Positions 16,570 to 26,450 are shown, counted from the first letter of the stretch. The stretch is 64,000 bases of DNA from Chloroflexota bacterium (GCA_021323855.1 JAJPKE010000002.1:40928-104927), one strand, 5' to 3'. The notes: a model not told the origin generated them from the letters alone. Numbers and translations are program-made.

Positions 16570-18609
16570 ATGTCTCGTCCATCCGGTGCTTCTCGCCGCA
16601 GACTTTCATCAACCTGGCAGTCATTACAGCGAAGGCTGCCACCTACGTGGTCGCAACGCTGGGAGACACTGGCTGCGCTGCGGCGACAGTGCCCTGAGTG
16701 GCGCAGGTGGGAAGGATATTGCGCCGCTATCCTGGGCACAGCGCTGGCAACAGCCATCATTGGTGTCATCCTCTCTCTTGTGCGGGTGAGCAACATTTCG
16801 CTGGTCTATCTGATCGTCGTTCTCTGGTTGGCCGCCGTCTATGGGCGCGGCCCGGCCATCCTCTCCTCGCTCATCTCCTTCCTGGCGTATGACTTCTACT
16901 TCATTCCGCCGCTTCACCGCTTCACGATTGACGACCCGACCGAGTGGGTTTCGCTGGGCGCATTGCTGGCAACCTCGTTGGTGCTGGGCCAACTCACCGC
17001 CGCCGTGCAATCGCGGGCGCGCGAGGCCATCGAGAGCCAGCAGCGCACCGCGACACTCTATGCGCTGGCGCAACTCATCGCCTCCACCACCGACCAGGAA
17101 GCATTGGTTGCGGCGTTGACCGCGCGAGTGCAGCGCGTCTTTGCGCCCTTCGGTGTCGTGGCCTGCGCGCTCTATCTGCCGGATGAGCAGCGCAAACCGA
17201 GGCTGGCGGCGCTGGCCCCGGAAGAGACCCCTGATAGCCAGCGTTCTCCTCTGGCGGCGACACTGCGGTTGGAGGCGCGCGAACACGAGGCGCAGGCCAG
17301 CTACGCCTTCACCCGTGGCGCGCCGGTTGGTGGCGCGGTGATGAGCGACCAAGAGTCTTCAGCGCATTTGGCGTCTTCGCCGTCTTCGGCATCTGCAACC
17401 TCAAACCTCATTCCGCTCGTTTTCTTCGTTCCGCTGCGTAGCGGCAAGCATATTGTCGCCGTCCTGGGTCTCGTCGGCAGCAGCGACATCCGCCAGCTTA
17501 TCGCTGGCACGCTGCACACTGGCGCAAAAGAGGGTACGGCGGCCCTGGGAGCATCTACCGCCGCGTTGTCGCCGCAGGCGCGCTTATTCGCAGCCTTCTG
17601 CGACCAGATGGCGCTGGCGCTGGACCGCGCCGAACTACAACAGCAGGCCATTCACGCCGAGGCGCTGCGCGAGAGCGACCAACTGAAGAATGTGCTGCTT
17701 GGCTCCGTCACCCATGATCTGCGAACGCCGCTGGCTTCGATTATGGCAGCAACGAGCAGTCTGCTGGATGAGCATGTCCAGTGGAGCGAGGCGGACCGGC
17801 ATGAGTTTCTCGAATCCATCAATTCCAGCGCGGAACGCCTGAACCGGCTGGTCAGCAATCTGCTGGACCTTTCGCGGCTGGAAGCGGGTGTGGCTGAGCC
17901 GGAGAAGGACTGGTATCTGATTGGCGATGTGGTGGCGACTGTGCTGGACCGGCTGGACCTGGCAGGGCTGACGCATGACCATACGCTCACCGTCGCCATC
18001 CCGGAGACGGTTCCTCTTGTGCCGATGGACCATACGCAGATCGAGCAGGTAGTGACAAATCTGGTGGAGAACGCGCTCAAATATTCGCCTGCCGGCAGCG
18101 CCATCCGCATTACGGCGCGTGTCTTGAAGGAGCCAGCGGAACTTGAGGTGCGCGTCAGCGATCAGGGCATCGGCATTCCGGCCAATGAACTCGGCAATAT
18201 CTTCGATAAGTTTTATCGCGTGCAGCAGGTGCGTCTTCCCTGGTCCACCCGCCCACCGGCGGGCACTGGTCTGGGGCTTGCGATTACGGCGAACATCATC
18301 CGGGCGCATGAGGGGCGCATCTGGGCGGAGAGCCAGGTAGGGAAAGGCACCACCATCGTCTTTACGCTGCCCATACCCGCAGATGGCCCGCAAGGGAGGC
18401 TGCCAGAGGTTGCATCGCTGGCGCAGGAAACGGTGTACGATGCTCGCGGCAGTGAACTGCCGGCGCACGCTACAGACCGGCTGAAGCCGGAAATAGAGGC
18501 CGCAAGCGGACCTGTGGGCTTTAGCCCGTCGCGCGTGCCCCGGCTTTTCAAAGCCGAGAGTGGCACCGGCACACAGGCACCCACGGAGACGGAGGCGCGA
18601 CATGGCTAA
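16570..18609 (+). CDS. kdpD: KdpD-type sensor histidine kinase, C-terminal half only
   Basis: A 679-residue histidine kinase matching the C-terminal half of KdpD. After a ~50-residue basic tail come four closely spaced membrane helices (about 50-135, the DUF4118-type region with AAVYGRGPAILSSLISFLAY). A GAF-like region follows (~150-365), then HisKA with the phospho-histidine in SVTHDLRTPLASIMAA, then HATPase with NLVENALKYSPAGS, DQGIGIP and GTGLGLAITANIIRAHEG. The N-terminal ATP/Usp domains of KdpD are missing here and encoded 8 kb downstream (26897). The last ~55 codons lie in a hairpin repeat and look like an appended tail. The stop overlaps kdpE by 8 nt. Confidence 0.92.
   Translation: MSRPSGASRRRLSSTWQSLQRRLPPTWSQRWETLAALRRQCPEWRRWEGYCAAILGTALATAIIGVILSLVRVSNISLVYLIVVLWLAAVYGRGPAILSSLISFLAYDFYFIPPLHRFTIDDPTEWVSLGALLATSLVLGQLTAAVQSRAREAIESQQRTATLYALAQLIASTTDQEALVAALTARVQRVFAPFGVVACALYLPDEQRKPRLAALAPEETPDSQRSPLAATLRLEAREHEAQASYAFTRGAPVGGAVMSDQESSAHLASSPSSASATSNLIPLVFFVPLRSGKHIVAVLGLVGSSDIRQLIAGTLHTGAKEGTAALGASTAALSPQARLFAAFCDQMALALDRAELQQQAIHAEALRESDQLKNVLLGSVTHDLRTPLASIMAATSSLLDEHVQWSEADRHEFLESINSSAERLNRLVSNLLDLSRLEAGVAEPEKDWYLIGDVVATVLDRLDLAGLTHDHTLTVAIPETVPLVPMDHTQIEQVVTNLVENALKYSPAGSAIRITARVLKEPAELEVRVSDQGIGIPANELGNIFDKFYRVQQVRLPWSTRPPAGTGLGLAITANIIRAHEGRIWAESQVGKGTTIVFTLPIPADGPQGRLPEVASLAQETVYDARGSELPAHATDRLKPEIEAASGPVGFSPSRVPRLFKAESGTGTQAPTETEARHG
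18439..18558 (+). repeat. Compound hairpin repeat, copy B (inside the kinase 3' end)
   Basis: The second copy of the element at 16428-16543, in the same orientation, read through in frame as the C-terminal tail of the kinase. Dyads include GGCAGTGAACTGCC, CCGGCTGAAGCCGG, GGGCTTTAGCCC and CGGCTTTTCAAAGCCG. The two copies flank the kinase gene as direct repeats about 2.0 kb apart. Confidence 0.7.
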
Positions 18610-19300
18610 TGTGCGGGTGCTGGTGATTGACGATGAGCCGGAGATTCGCCGCGCCGTTCGCACGGGGCTCGCCGGTGCGGAGTTTACCGTGGAGTGGGCG
18701 CCGACCGGGCAGCAGGGTATGGAATTGGTGGCGGAGTGGCACCCAGATGTGGTGCTACTGGACCTCTCGTTGCCGGATATTGACGGCATCGAGGTCTGCC
18801 GCGAACTGCGCACCTGGACCCAGGTGCCGATCATTGTGCTATCGGTGCGCGGCAGCGACGCCGATAAGGTGACGGCGCTGGAATTAGGCGCCGACGATTA
18901 CCTGACCAAGCCCTTTAGCATGGGTGAGCTGATTGCGCGCATCAAGGTGGCGTTGCGCCATGCGGCGCACAGCGCGGGCGGCGCAGGCACGGAGGCGCGA
19001 TTCCAGGTAGGTGCGCTCGTCATAGACTTTGAGCGTCGCCTCGTGACAGTGGATGGCAAGGAAGTGCATCTGACGCCGACGGAATATGAGGTGCTGAAGT
19101 ATCTGGCAACCAACTCCGGCAAGGTGATGACGCACCGGGTATTGCTGCGCGCCGTCTGGGGACCTGAGTATGAGGATGAAGCCCATTATCTGCGCGTGTT
19201 CATCGGCCAACTGCGCCGCAAGATCGAGCCGGACCCCAGCCGCCCACGCTATCTCCTGACGGAACCTGGCATCGGCTATCGCTTGCGTGCCAGCGAGTAG
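18602..19300 (+). CDS. kdpE: KdpE response regulator (OmpR type)
   Basis: A 232-residue receiver plus winged-helix regulator. The receiver starts VRVLVIDDEPEIRRAVRTGL; the phospho-acceptor aspartate is in DVVLLDLSLPDIDGIEV and the conserved lysine in DDYLTKPFSMGEL. The DNA-binding domain (about 130-230) has LTPTEYEVLKYLATNSGKVM and LRRKIEPDPSRPRYLLTEPG, which fits KdpE closely. ATG at 18602 follows GGAGGCGCGAC and overlaps the kinase stop, so the pair is coupled. It should activate the kdpFABC promoter. Confidence 0.94.
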   Translation: MANVRVLVIDDEPEIRRAVRTGLAGAEFTVEWAPTGQQGMELVAEWHPDVVLLDLSLPDIDGIEVCRELRTWTQVPIIVLSVRGSDADKVTALELGADDYLTKPFSMGELIARIKVALRHAAHSAGGAGTEARFQVGALVIDFERRLVTVDGKEVHLTPTEYEVLKYLATNSGKVMTHRVLLRAVWGPEYEDEAHYLRVFIGQLRRKIEPDPSRPRYLLTEPGIGYRLRASE

Positions 19301-19527
19301 TGGCCATGACAGCGCCAAGAATGTATTAGCGCGATCAGGAGACCGCCGCTCATACTGCTTCGCCGCTCTCTCCTCGTCTCAATGTCCAGGCGATGGAGAA
19401 ATACTGGCGCGAACCTGCTTCCCTGCGGGCAACTTCCGTGAACGCCCTTGCCTGAGCGGATGCGTCCCAGCGGCCCTGGTGCGCTACTCTCACAGAGCAT
19501 TGCATATGTTGTGCCATGATACGGCAT

Positions 19528-19571
19528 TGTCCGGACATAGTTTCCCAAAAACAGGATATTGTCCGCACAAT
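19528..19571 (+). promoter_or_regulatory. Paired operator-like dyads
   Basis: TGTCCGGACA (19528-19537, perfect palindrome) and ATTGTCCGCACAAT (19558-19571) share the core TTGTCCGSACA. Their centres are 32 bp apart, about three helical turns, so bound dimers would sit on the same DNA face. The second dyad lies just upstream of an extended -10 (TGCTATACT, 19585-19593). Confidence 0.5.
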
Positions 19572-19766
19572 GTATGAGAAATGCTGCTATACTATTTCAT
19601 GGAGTATGCCTCCCTCATTTCCCAACGATGCGAACGATGGTGCTGTTTATTCTCCGCTTCCGCCGTTGAGCCGTGCTGCACAGCAGTGATCGCTACTCTG
19701 CTATGTCGCAAGAGAGATATGCAGACGTAGCTTTGCACTACACTAGCCCATCTGTATATGTGAAAA

Positions 19767-19775
19767 TGATATAAT
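19767..19775 (+). promoter_or_regulatory. Extended -10 promoter for the first extra receiver gene
   Basis: TGATATAAT is a perfect extended -10 element (TGnTATAAT) 63 bp before the ATG at 19839. No clear -35 box is present, which extended -10 promoters tolerate. Confidence 0.5.
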
Positions 19776-19838
19776 GGTGAAACAGGCCAGGGGTGAAGTG
19801 AAGATCTCTACCTTCCCCCCAGAAGGGGCGAGCTACTG

Positions 19839-20363
19839 ATGCAAATGGAGCCACCAGAGGGCGGGGCTGCTTCACTCGCAGCAGGAGTGCCTTCCGTAGT
19901 AGAGAAGACACCGGTATCGCTGCTGATTGTTGATGACGACGAGGCGACTCGGGAGTCTATACGGCTCGTCTTCGATGACGCCTTTGACATCACTGGTGAG
20001 GAACGGTATGTCATCCAGGAAGCGGGCGATGGCGACGAAGCTCTGGCTATCCTCCGCGCGAGCGCTGAGCCGCTGGTGGTGTTGCTCGATGAACTCATGC
20101 CGGGACTCACCGGCGAAGAGGTTTTGCGTGCCGTCCTGCGCGACCGCTGCCTGCGTCGCCGACATGTCTTCATTCTCATGTCCGCCGTTCCGCATCTTTC
20201 CCGGCGCTTGCGTCTCCAACGATTGCTCCGTGCGCTGTCTATTAAAATGCTACCCAAACCCTTTGCACTTGAGGATTTAGAACAAGCGATTGATCGCGCT
20301 CGCCAACGGCTAGAGAACCGGTCTCCCTTCACATGGGTGCCATCACGTTGGCGCCGCTTCTGA
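19839..20363 (+). CDS. Single-domain response regulator (receiver only)
   Basis: A 174-residue protein with one CheY-like receiver (about 26-160) and no output domain. The acidic pocket is in VSLLIVDDDEATRESIRLVF, the phospho-acceptor aspartate in VVLLDELMPGLTGEEV and the conserved lysine in KMLPKPFALEDLEQAI. A short basic tail follows. GAAGGGG lies before the ATG. It lies between kdpE and the pump genes in the same orientation. It could serve as a phosphate sink or deliver the signal to a partner; its kinase is unknown. Confidence 0.85.
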   Translation: MQMEPPEGGAASLAAGVPSVVEKTPVSLLIVDDDEATRESIRLVFDDAFDITGEERYVIQEAGDGDEALAILRASAEPLVVLLDELMPGLTGEEVLRAVLRDRCLRRRHVFILMSAVPHLSRRLRLQRLLRALSIKMLPKPFALEDLEQAIDRARQRLENRSPFTWVPSRWRRF

Positions 20364-20563
20364 GCAGCGGGATTGCCCCTGTAAGGGGGAGCAGGAGGCT
20401 CCGCTAGCGCAAAAATCTTTATAAAATCCTGATATCCCCGCTAACACTCCTTTATATTCCCCTGACCACGCCTCAGATAGACTTCTTCAATGGGGTTTGA
20501 CCCTGGGGATGCGCTCAGATGCTTCCCTTATTCAGTTGCCAGGCAGTGAATCCAGGAAATTCT

Positions 20564-21130
20564 ATGGCGCGGGTGCTACTTGTCGAAGATGACTATTTGC
20601 TGCGGCGCGTGATGACACTCAATCTCGTGCGGCGCGGCCACAGCGTGATTGAGGCCGATAGCGTCGCCTCGGCGGATGAAGCGTATCAGGCGTCGCTGGC
20701 GCTTGCCGCGCCGTTCGATCTGATCGTTCTCGACATCAATCTGCCGGATAGCACCGGCTGGGATGTGCTGCGCCACCTGAATGCTCCCCCGGATACTGCG
20801 CTACCCGCATCCGGGACTGCTGGCGGCGAGACCACTGACCAGCGGGCGCGGCCACCAGTCATCGTGATGACGGCGGTTCACCCCAGCCAGCGGCGTCTGG
20901 ACGAATTTCACCCGACGGCGCTGCTGCTCAAACCCTTCCCTATCGGCGCGTTGGTGCGCCTGGTCGAACGAGTGCTGTCGCCATCGGTAGCGCACGACGA
21001 CAACAACCCAGATAACGCCGATAACGCAGAAAACGTGGATGATTCAGGCAACTCCGAGAGCGCAAACGATCCGCCGGATGCCAATAGTGCCTATCAGTCC
21101 GCGCTGAACGATGGGTTCTTGCGGCAATAG
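20564..21130 (+). CDS. Second single-domain response regulator with acidic repeat tail
   Basis: A 188-residue receiver-only protein. It starts MARVLLVEDDYLLRRVMTLN; the phospho-acceptor is in LIVLDINLPDSTGWDVL and the lysine in ALLLKPFPIGALVRLVE. A loop near residues 77-93 is longer than usual. The C-terminal ~45 residues (after about 143) are Asn/Asp/Ala/Ser-rich and encoded by a degenerate 9-bp repeat, not a known output domain. ATG at 20564 follows AGGAA; the ATG at 20519 adds a non-conserved leader. It immediately precedes the kdpF-like genes. Confidence 0.82.
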   Translation: MARVLLVEDDYLLRRVMTLNLVRRGHSVIEADSVASADEAYQASLALAAPFDLIVLDINLPDSTGWDVLRHLNAPPDTALPASGTAGGETTDQRARPPVIVMTAVHPSQRRLDEFHPTALLLKPFPIGALVRLVERVLSPSVAHDDNNPDNADNAENVDDSGNSESANDPPDANSAYQSALNDGFLRQ

Positions 21131-21184
21131 GGCGCCCGCAGAGGCAGCTATCCAAAAAGCATCCATCAAAAGAGAGGCAACCAC

Positions 21185-21268
21185 ATGGCTGATGTCTTGT
21201 ATCTCGTCGTTACAGCCGCGACATTTATCGTGCTGATTGGCTTTGTATACGCCTGCGCCCGGCTCTAG
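21185..21268 (+). CDS. Tiny membrane protein upstream of kdpF (27 aa)
   Basis: MADVLYLVVTAATFIVLIGF followed by VYACARL: one membrane helix with a short basic end. AGAGAGGCAACCAC provides a ribosome-binding site. Very short single-helix proteins of this kind often sit just before kdpF in other Kdp operons, which supports reality despite the size. It may stabilise the pump; its role is unproven. Confidence 0.7.
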   Translation: MADVLYLVVTAATFIVLIGFVYACARL

Positions 21269-21296
21269 CTGGCCGGTTCACCTATGAGGAGGCGTC

Positions 21297-21458
21297 ATGA
21301 GTTTGGCATATCTCGCATCAATCATGTCAACAGTTGCCGCTGCAAGTAGTAGCGGCGGTGGCTCCATTTCAGGGGTGGAATATCTCCTGACGGGACTTGT
21401 TGCGCTGGGGGTGGCGATTTATCTCGCCATTGCCTTGTTGCGTCCCGATAAGTTTTAG
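21297..21458 (+). CDS. kdpF: KdpF small subunit of the K+-transporting ATPase
   Basis: A 53-residue protein with a Ser/Gly-rich N-terminal stretch and one membrane helix ending AIYLAIALLRPDKF. The Y-L-x-x-A-L-L-R-P-x-K-F end is the KdpF signature. GAGGAGGCGTC precedes the ATG. KdpF is a peripheral stabilising subunit of KdpFABC. It is 54 bp ahead of kdpA; the N-terminus is longer than the usual ~30 residues. Confidence 0.88.
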   Translation: MSLAYLASIMSTVAAASSSGGGSISGVEYLLTGLVALGVAIYLAIALLRPDKF

Positions 21459-21512
21459 CGGTTTTAGCCGTTGTAGCCAGGGTTTTGGCTATGGGGGAAA
21501 TGGACCAACGCT

Positions 21513-23273
21513 ATGTCGTTTACCTTTAACGGCGTCGCACAGATTCTCGTCTTCTTCGTGATACTCGTCCTCATCACCAAGCCGGTGGGACTTTATCTGA
21601 TCGCCGTCTTCGAGAAGCGCAAAACCTGGCTCGATCCAGTGCTGCGCCCGGTTGAGCGGCTGTTCTACAAAGTTGCCGGCGTGGACGAGCAGCGCGAACA
21701 CGACTGGAAGATGTATGCTGTCGCCATGCTCATCTTCAGCGTCATCTCAACGGTGCCGCTCTATATCTTCGAGCGCATACAGAATCACCTGCCGCTCAAT
21801 CCGGCGGGACAGGGGCCAGTGGACCCTACGCTCGCCTGGAACACGGCAGTCAGCTTCCTGACCAACACTAACTGGCAGAACTACAGCGGCGAGACGACCA
21901 TGAGCTATTTCACGCAGATGGCTGGCCTCGCCTTCCACAACTTCACCTCCGCCGCTGTTGGCATCATCATTGCCGTCGCCGTGATTCGCGGCTTCACGCG
22001 GCGCAGCGCCAGCAACCTGGGCAACTTCTGGGTGGATTTGGTGCGCTGCTGCCTCTATATCCTGCTGCCCATCGCCTTCGTCTATGCGCTGGTGCTGGTA
22101 TGGCAGGGTGTGCCGCAGAATTTCAACGCCTACACGCATATCGCGGGCATTCAGGGCTTCGCGCAGACGATTGCACAGGGGCCGGTCGCCTCGCAGGAAG
22201 CGATCAAGATGATGGGCACCAACGGTGGTGGCTTCTTCAACGCCAACTCCGCCCATCCCTTCGAGAATCCGACGCCCTTTAGCAATCTCCTGGAAATGCT
22301 TTCAATCTTCGCTTTTGGCGCTGGACTGATCTACATGTTCGGCAAGCTCTCCGGCAACACACGCAACGGTTGGGCGCTCTTCGGTGCGGTCAGCCTGATC
22401 TTCCTGCTGGGCGCGTTCATCTGTCTGGGCGCGGAACAGGCGGGCAATCCGCAACTGGCGAAGCTGGGCGTAAATCAAACTGCGAATGAGTGGTCACTGG
22501 CGCAGCCCGGCGGCAACATGGAGGGCAAAGAGATGCGTTTCGGCATCGGCTCCTCCACGCTCTTTGCCACTGTCACCACCGACGCCTCCTGCGGCGCCAT
22601 CAATAGCTGGCACGACAGCTACACGCCCATCGGTGGCATGGTGCCGCTGGTCAATATCCAGCTTGGCGAGATCATCTTCGGTGGCGTCGGTTCCGGCCTC
22701 TATGGTCTGCTGGTCTTTGCCATTCTCTCCGTCTTTATCGCCGGTCTGATGGTTGGGCGCACGCCGGAGTATCTAGGGAAGAAGATCGAGCAGTTTGAGA
22801 TGAAGATGGCGGCGCTCGCCATTCTAATTCTGCCACTCTCGATTCTGGGATTTACGGCGCTGGCCATTGTGCTGAAGCCAGGCTATTCGGCCATCGCCAA
22901 CGCGGGACCGCATGGCCTCACCGAAGTGCTGTACGCCTTCAGTTCGATGACGGGTAACAACGGCTCGGCCTTCGCCGGCCTGGGCACGACCACGGTCGGA
23001 ACGCCATCGTTCGCCTTCTATAACTGGACCGGCTCATTCGCCATGATAATCGGGCGCTTCGCGTTCCTGATTCCGGTGATGGCGCTGGCAGGGTCGCTCG
23101 CAAAGAAGAAAATCGTACCGGCTGGCCCGGGCACCTTCCCGACGACAACGCCGCTCTTTACCGGCCTGGTGATCGGCGTCATCTTGATCGTCGGCGCACT
23201 GACCTTCTTCCCGGCGCTGGCGCTGGGGCCGATTGTCGAACATCTCTTGATGCTCGCCGGCAAGACGTTCTAA
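21513..23273 (+). CDS. kdpA: KdpA, K+-binding/translocating subunit
   Basis: A 586-residue integral membrane channel-like subunit with about ten helices. Selectivity-filter-type loops are recognisable: [13 protein letters not shown] (~112-124), [21 protein letters not shown] (second pore loop) and [13 protein letters not shown] (fourth). The N-terminal [14 protein letters not shown] and the C-terminal [20 protein letters not shown] are also typical. It takes K+ from outside and passes it to the pump. It is followed 13 bp later by kdpB. Confidence 0.97.
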   Translation: MSFTFNGVAQILVFFVILVLITKPVGLYLIAVFEKRKTWLDPVLRPVERLFYKVAGVDEQREHDWKMYAVAMLIFSVISTVPLYIFERIQNHLPLNPAGQGPVDPTLAWNTAVSFLTNTNWQNYSGETTMSYFTQMAGLAFHNFTSAAVGIIIAVAVIRGFTRRSASNLGNFWVDLVRCCLYILLPIAFVYALVLVWQGVPQNFNAYTHIAGIQGFAQTIAQGPVASQEAIKMMGTNGGGFFNANSAHPFENPTPFSNLLEMLSIFAFGAGLIYMFGKLSGNTRNGWALFGAVSLIFLLGAFICLGAEQAGNPQLAKLGVNQTANEWSLAQPGGNMEGKEMRFGIGSSTLFATVTTDASCGAINSWHDSYTPIGGMVPLVNIQLGEIIFGGVGSGLYGLLVFAILSVFIAGLMVGRTPEYLGKKIEQFEMKMAALAILILPLSILGFTALAIVLKPGYSAIANAGPHGLTEVLYAFSSMTGNNGSAFAGLGTTTVGTPSFAFYNWTGSFAMIIGRFAFLIPVMALAGSLAKKKIVPAGPGTFPTTTPLFTGLVIGVILIVGALTFFPALALGPIVEHLLMLAGKTF

Positions 23274-23286
23274 GGCAGGTTTTCAT

Positions 23287-25539
23287 ATGATTGACCGTGA
23301 AGAGCCGGCTCCGGTGCTTCCACCGGAGTCGCTTCCGGCGGACAATACGCAGGACAGAGATACACATGGGCGCATTGGTAGCCCTGTGGCGAAAGCGCGT
23401 CGCCCGCGTCGTGGCGCATCGCTCTTTGACCCGACGATTATGCGCCGCGCCATCGGTGACTCCTTCAAGAAGCTCGACCCGCGCGTGCAGATGAAGAATC
23501 CGGTGATGTTCGTCGTCGAAATCGGCAGCGTCATCACCACCATCGAGTTTGTGCGCGCTCTGCTCGACCCAGGATTGGCAGGCGACCGGCTGTTTATCTT
23601 CGGCGTCGCCGTCTGGCTCTGGTTCACCGTCCTCTTCGCCAACTTCGCCGAGGCAATGGCCGAGGGTCGTGGCAAGGCGCAGGCCGATACCTTGCGCCGC
23701 GCTCGCACCGAGACACTCGCCCGTCGCTTTGTCGTAAAGGGCGCTGAGGTTGTCATCCACACCTCACCGACTGAATCAGTCGCCGCGCCGGAACTGCGCA
23801 AAGGCGATCTGGTGCTGGTGGAGGCTGGCGACCTGATTCCCGGCGACGGCGAGGTGATCGAGGGAGTCGCCTCGGTGGACGAGTCCGCCATCACTGGCGA
23901 ATCCGCTCCGGTGATCCGCGAGAGCGGCGGCGACCGCTCCGCCGTGACGGGTGGCACGCGCGTCCTTTCGGACTGGGTGATCGTGCGCATCTCCTCGAAT
24001 CCCGGCGAAACCTTCCTCGACCGCATGATTGCGTTGGTGGAGGGCGCCAACCGGCAGAAGACGCCGAACGAAATTGCGCTGAATATCCTGCTCGCCAGCC
24101 TGACGATCATCTTCTTGCTGGCGGTGGTGACGCTCGAACCGTTCGCCATCTATTCCGGCGCGCCCGTCTCGGTGACGGCGCTGATCGCCCTGCTCGTCTG
24201 TCTGATTCCGACGACCATAGGTGGTCTGCTCTCCGCCATCGGCATCGCCGGCATGGACCGGCTGGTGCAGCGCAACGTGCTGGCGATGAGCGGGCGTGCT
24301 GTGGAGGCGGCGGGCGACGTGGATGTGCTGCTGCTGGACAAAACTGGCACGATCACGCTGGGCAACCGCATGGCGAGCGAGTTCATTCCCGTCTCCGGCG
24401 TTGGCGAGCAGGAACTGGCCGAGGCGGCGCTGCTCTCCTCGCTGCCCGACGAGACGCCTGAAGGCCGCTCTATCGTTGTGCTGGCGCGCGAACGCTATCA
24501 CCTGGGCGAGCCGCATCAGGAGAATGGACAAGACGGGCATCCGGCAAACCAGCAGAACATGAACTTCATTCCCTTCAGCGCCACCACCCGCATGAGCGGT
24601 GTGGATATATCCGCCGGCGGCTCAAATGGAACTGGTGGCGCGCGCCGGTTGCGCAAGGGCGCGGGCGACGCCATCATCGCGTGGGTCAGCGAAGGAGTGG
24701 GCGCTATCCCATCCGACCTGCGGCCCACCGTGGAACGCATCTCGCGCGCCGGTGGCACGCCACTGGTCGTCGCGGAGCAGGCGGGCGCAAATCCGCCGCG
24801 TATCCTGGGTGTGATCTATCTCAAAGACATCGTCAAGAGCGGCATGCGCGAGCGATTCGATGAATTGCGGCGCATGGGCATCCGCACGGTGATGATTACC
24901 GGCGACAATCCGCTGACGGCGGCGGCCATCGCCCAGGAAGCTGGCGTGGATGATTTTCTGGCGCAGGCGACTCCTGAGACCAAGATGAAGCTGATCCGCG
25001 AGCAGCAGAGCGGTGGCAAGCTAGTGGCGATGACCGGCGACGGCACCAACGACGCGCCCGCGCTGGCGCAGGCGGATGTCGGCGTCGCCATGAATACTGG
25101 CACGCAGGCCGCCAAAGAAGCCGGCAACATGGTGGACCTGGACTCCAACCCCACCAAGCTGATCGAGATTGTCGAGGTCGGCAAGCAGTTGCTCATCACC
25201 CGTGGCGCGCTGACGACGTTCAGCATCGCCAACGACGTGGCGAAGTATTTCGCCATCATTCCGGCGGTCTTCGTCATCACCTATCCGCAGTTGCAGGCGC
25301 TCAACGTCATGCGCCTGGCGACGCCACACAGTGCCGTACTCTCGGCGGTGATCTTTAACGCGCTCATCATCGTCGCGCTGATTCCGCTGGCGCTGCGCGG
25401 GGTGAAGTTTCGCCCGATTGGCGCGGGACCGCTGCTACGCCGCAATTTGCTGATCTACGGCATCGGTGGCATCATCCTGCCGTTCATCGGCATCAAGCTG
25501 ATTGACCTGATTCTGGTGGCGCTCAACCTGACGCACTAA
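23287..25539 (+). CDS. kdpB: KdpB, P-type ATPase catalytic subunit
   Basis: A 750-residue P-type ATPase. Landmarks are the actuator motif [10 protein letters not shown], the phosphorylation motif [19 protein letters not shown], the nucleotide-binding region with [11 protein letters not shown], and the hinge [20 protein letters not shown]. KdpB-specific segments such as [20 protein letters not shown] and [13 protein letters not shown] are present. It is longer than the usual ~680 residues because of a ~45-residue N-terminal tail and a hydrophilic insert around residues 412-445. It drives K+ uptake with KdpA and KdpC. Confidence 0.97.
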   Translation: MIDREEPAPVLPPESLPADNTQDRDTHGRIGSPVAKARRPRRGASLFDPTIMRRAIGDSFKKLDPRVQMKNPVMFVVEIGSVITTIEFVRALLDPGLAGDRLFIFGVAVWLWFTVLFANFAEAMAEGRGKAQADTLRRARTETLARRFVVKGAEVVIHTSPTESVAAPELRKGDLVLVEAGDLIPGDGEVIEGVASVDESAITGESAPVIRESGGDRSAVTGGTRVLSDWVIVRISSNPGETFLDRMIALVEGANRQKTPNEIALNILLASLTIIFLLAVVTLEPFAIYSGAPVSVTALIALLVCLIPTTIGGLLSAIGIAGMDRLVQRNVLAMSGRAVEAAGDVDVLLLDKTGTITLGNRMASEFIPVSGVGEQELAEAALLSSLPDETPEGRSIVVLARERYHLGEPHQENGQDGHPANQQNMNFIPFSATTRMSGVDISAGGSNGTGGARRLRKGAGDAIIAWVSEGVGAIPSDLRPTVERISRAGGTPLVVAEQAGANPPRILGVIYLKDIVKSGMRERFDELRRMGIRTVMITGDNPLTAAAIAQEAGVDDFLAQATPETKMKLIREQQSGGKLVAMTGDGTNDAPALAQADVGVAMNTGTQAAKEAGNMVDLDSNPTKLIEIVEVGKQLLITRGALTTFSIANDVAKYFAIIPAVFVITYPQLQALNVMRLATPHSAVLSAVIFNALIIVALIPLALRGVKFRPIGAGPLLRRNLLIYGIGGIILPFIGIKLIDLILVALNLTH

Positions 25540-25585
25540 GCCAGCGACACCTGGTGTGCGATACAAGAAAGGAACGGAACCGGCA

Positions 25586-26365
25586 ATGGCTCGGAGATCC
25601 AATCCATCAAATCACAATAACCCATCACTTCCAACAACAACAGAAGCCGCAGTGGCGACAGCAGAGCCAGCCAGCGTGGCGGAGCAGCAGCCGCAGGAGA
25701 AGGGCATGCGCGGCATCCTGCGCCAGTTTCGCCCGGCGATTGTGCTGACGCTGCTCTTGACGCTGCTGCTTGGCATCATCTATCCGCTGGCGACGACCGG
25801 TGTGGCGCAGGTGATCTTCCCCTCGCAGGCCAATGGCTCCATCGTTTACGTCAACGGCAAGGCCATCGGCTCGCAACTGATCGGCCAGTATTGGACGCAG
25901 CCGCAATATTTCCACGGTCGCCCGTCGGATACGGTCAACCTGAGCGGCACGCCCGCGCCCTATGAAGCCGATAACTCCGGTGGCTCCAACCAGGGGCCGA
26001 CCAACGCCGCGCTGATTCAGACGGTGCAGCAGCGCATCGCCGAACTCAAGAAAGAGAATCCCGATGTGCCGCCGGGCACGCCCATTCCCGCTGATCTGGT
26101 AACGGCATCTGCTTCTGGCCTCGACCCCGATATTTCGGTTGCCGCCGCTTATTATCAGATTCCGCGTGTCGCCAAAGCGCGTGGGCTGACCCAGGCGCAG
26201 GTGCAGCAGGTGGTCAACCAGCATATCCAGGGGCGTTTCCTGGGTATCTTTGGCGAACCGCGTATCAACGTCCTTGAGCTGAATCTGGCGCTGGACCAGC
26301 TCTTTGGCTCCATTAGCAGCACGAACAACGCTGGCGCTGGGCATACCGCCGATGTTCGCCACTAA
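25586..26365 (+). CDS. kdpC: KdpC subunit
   Basis: A 259-residue KdpC with a disordered Asn/Thr/Pro-rich N-terminal tail of about 40 residues, one membrane helix (IVLTLLLTLLLGIIYPLATT) and an external domain. Conserved segments are LIGQYWTQPQYFHGRPS, ASGLDPDISVAAAYYQIPRV and GEPRINVLELNLALDQL. The start is ambiguous: GTG at 25556 gives ten more residues. ATG at 25586 is preferred because AAAGGAAC lies upstream. KdpC completes KdpFABC. Confidence 0.95.
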   Translation: MARRSNPSNHNNPSLPTTTEAAVATAEPASVAEQQPQEKGMRGILRQFRPAIVLTLLLTLLLGIIYPLATTGVAQVIFPSQANGSIVYVNGKAIGSQLIGQYWTQPQYFHGRPSDTVNLSGTPAPYEADNSGGSNQGPTNAALIQTVQQRIAELKKENPDVPPGTPIPADLVTASASGLDPDISVAAAYYQIPRVAKARGLTQAQVQQVVNQHIQGRFLGIFGEPRINVLELNLALDQLFGSISSTNNAGAGHTADVRH

Positions 26366-26450
26366 CAACCTGACGAACGAAGGGCGCATATCACGAAACA
26401 TCGGGGGAAATCGGAAAACATCCTGTTGGATAAGGCAGGTACGGTAGGCA

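Larger units (their letters stand above)
19301..19838. other. Long intergenic region with dyads and promoter-like sites
   Basis: 538 bases without a convincing gene, AT-richer than the flanks. Its notable contents are two dyads centred 32 bp apart (19528-19537 and 19558-19571) and two extended -10 elements (19585-19593 and 19767-19775). A 43-codon frame from 19600 is treated as chance. Confidence 0.5.

Noticed and set aside
19600..19731. 43-codon frame starting 6 bp after a -10 element, possible leaderless peptide
   Set aside because: No ribosome-binding site, Cys-rich composition unlike a real protein, and no supporting motif.
20364..20563. Possible c-di-AMP (ydaO-type) riboswitch before the Kdp genes
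   Set aside because: Only short unrelated hairpins are visible; the conserved core of that riboswitch was not found here or at 19301-19838.
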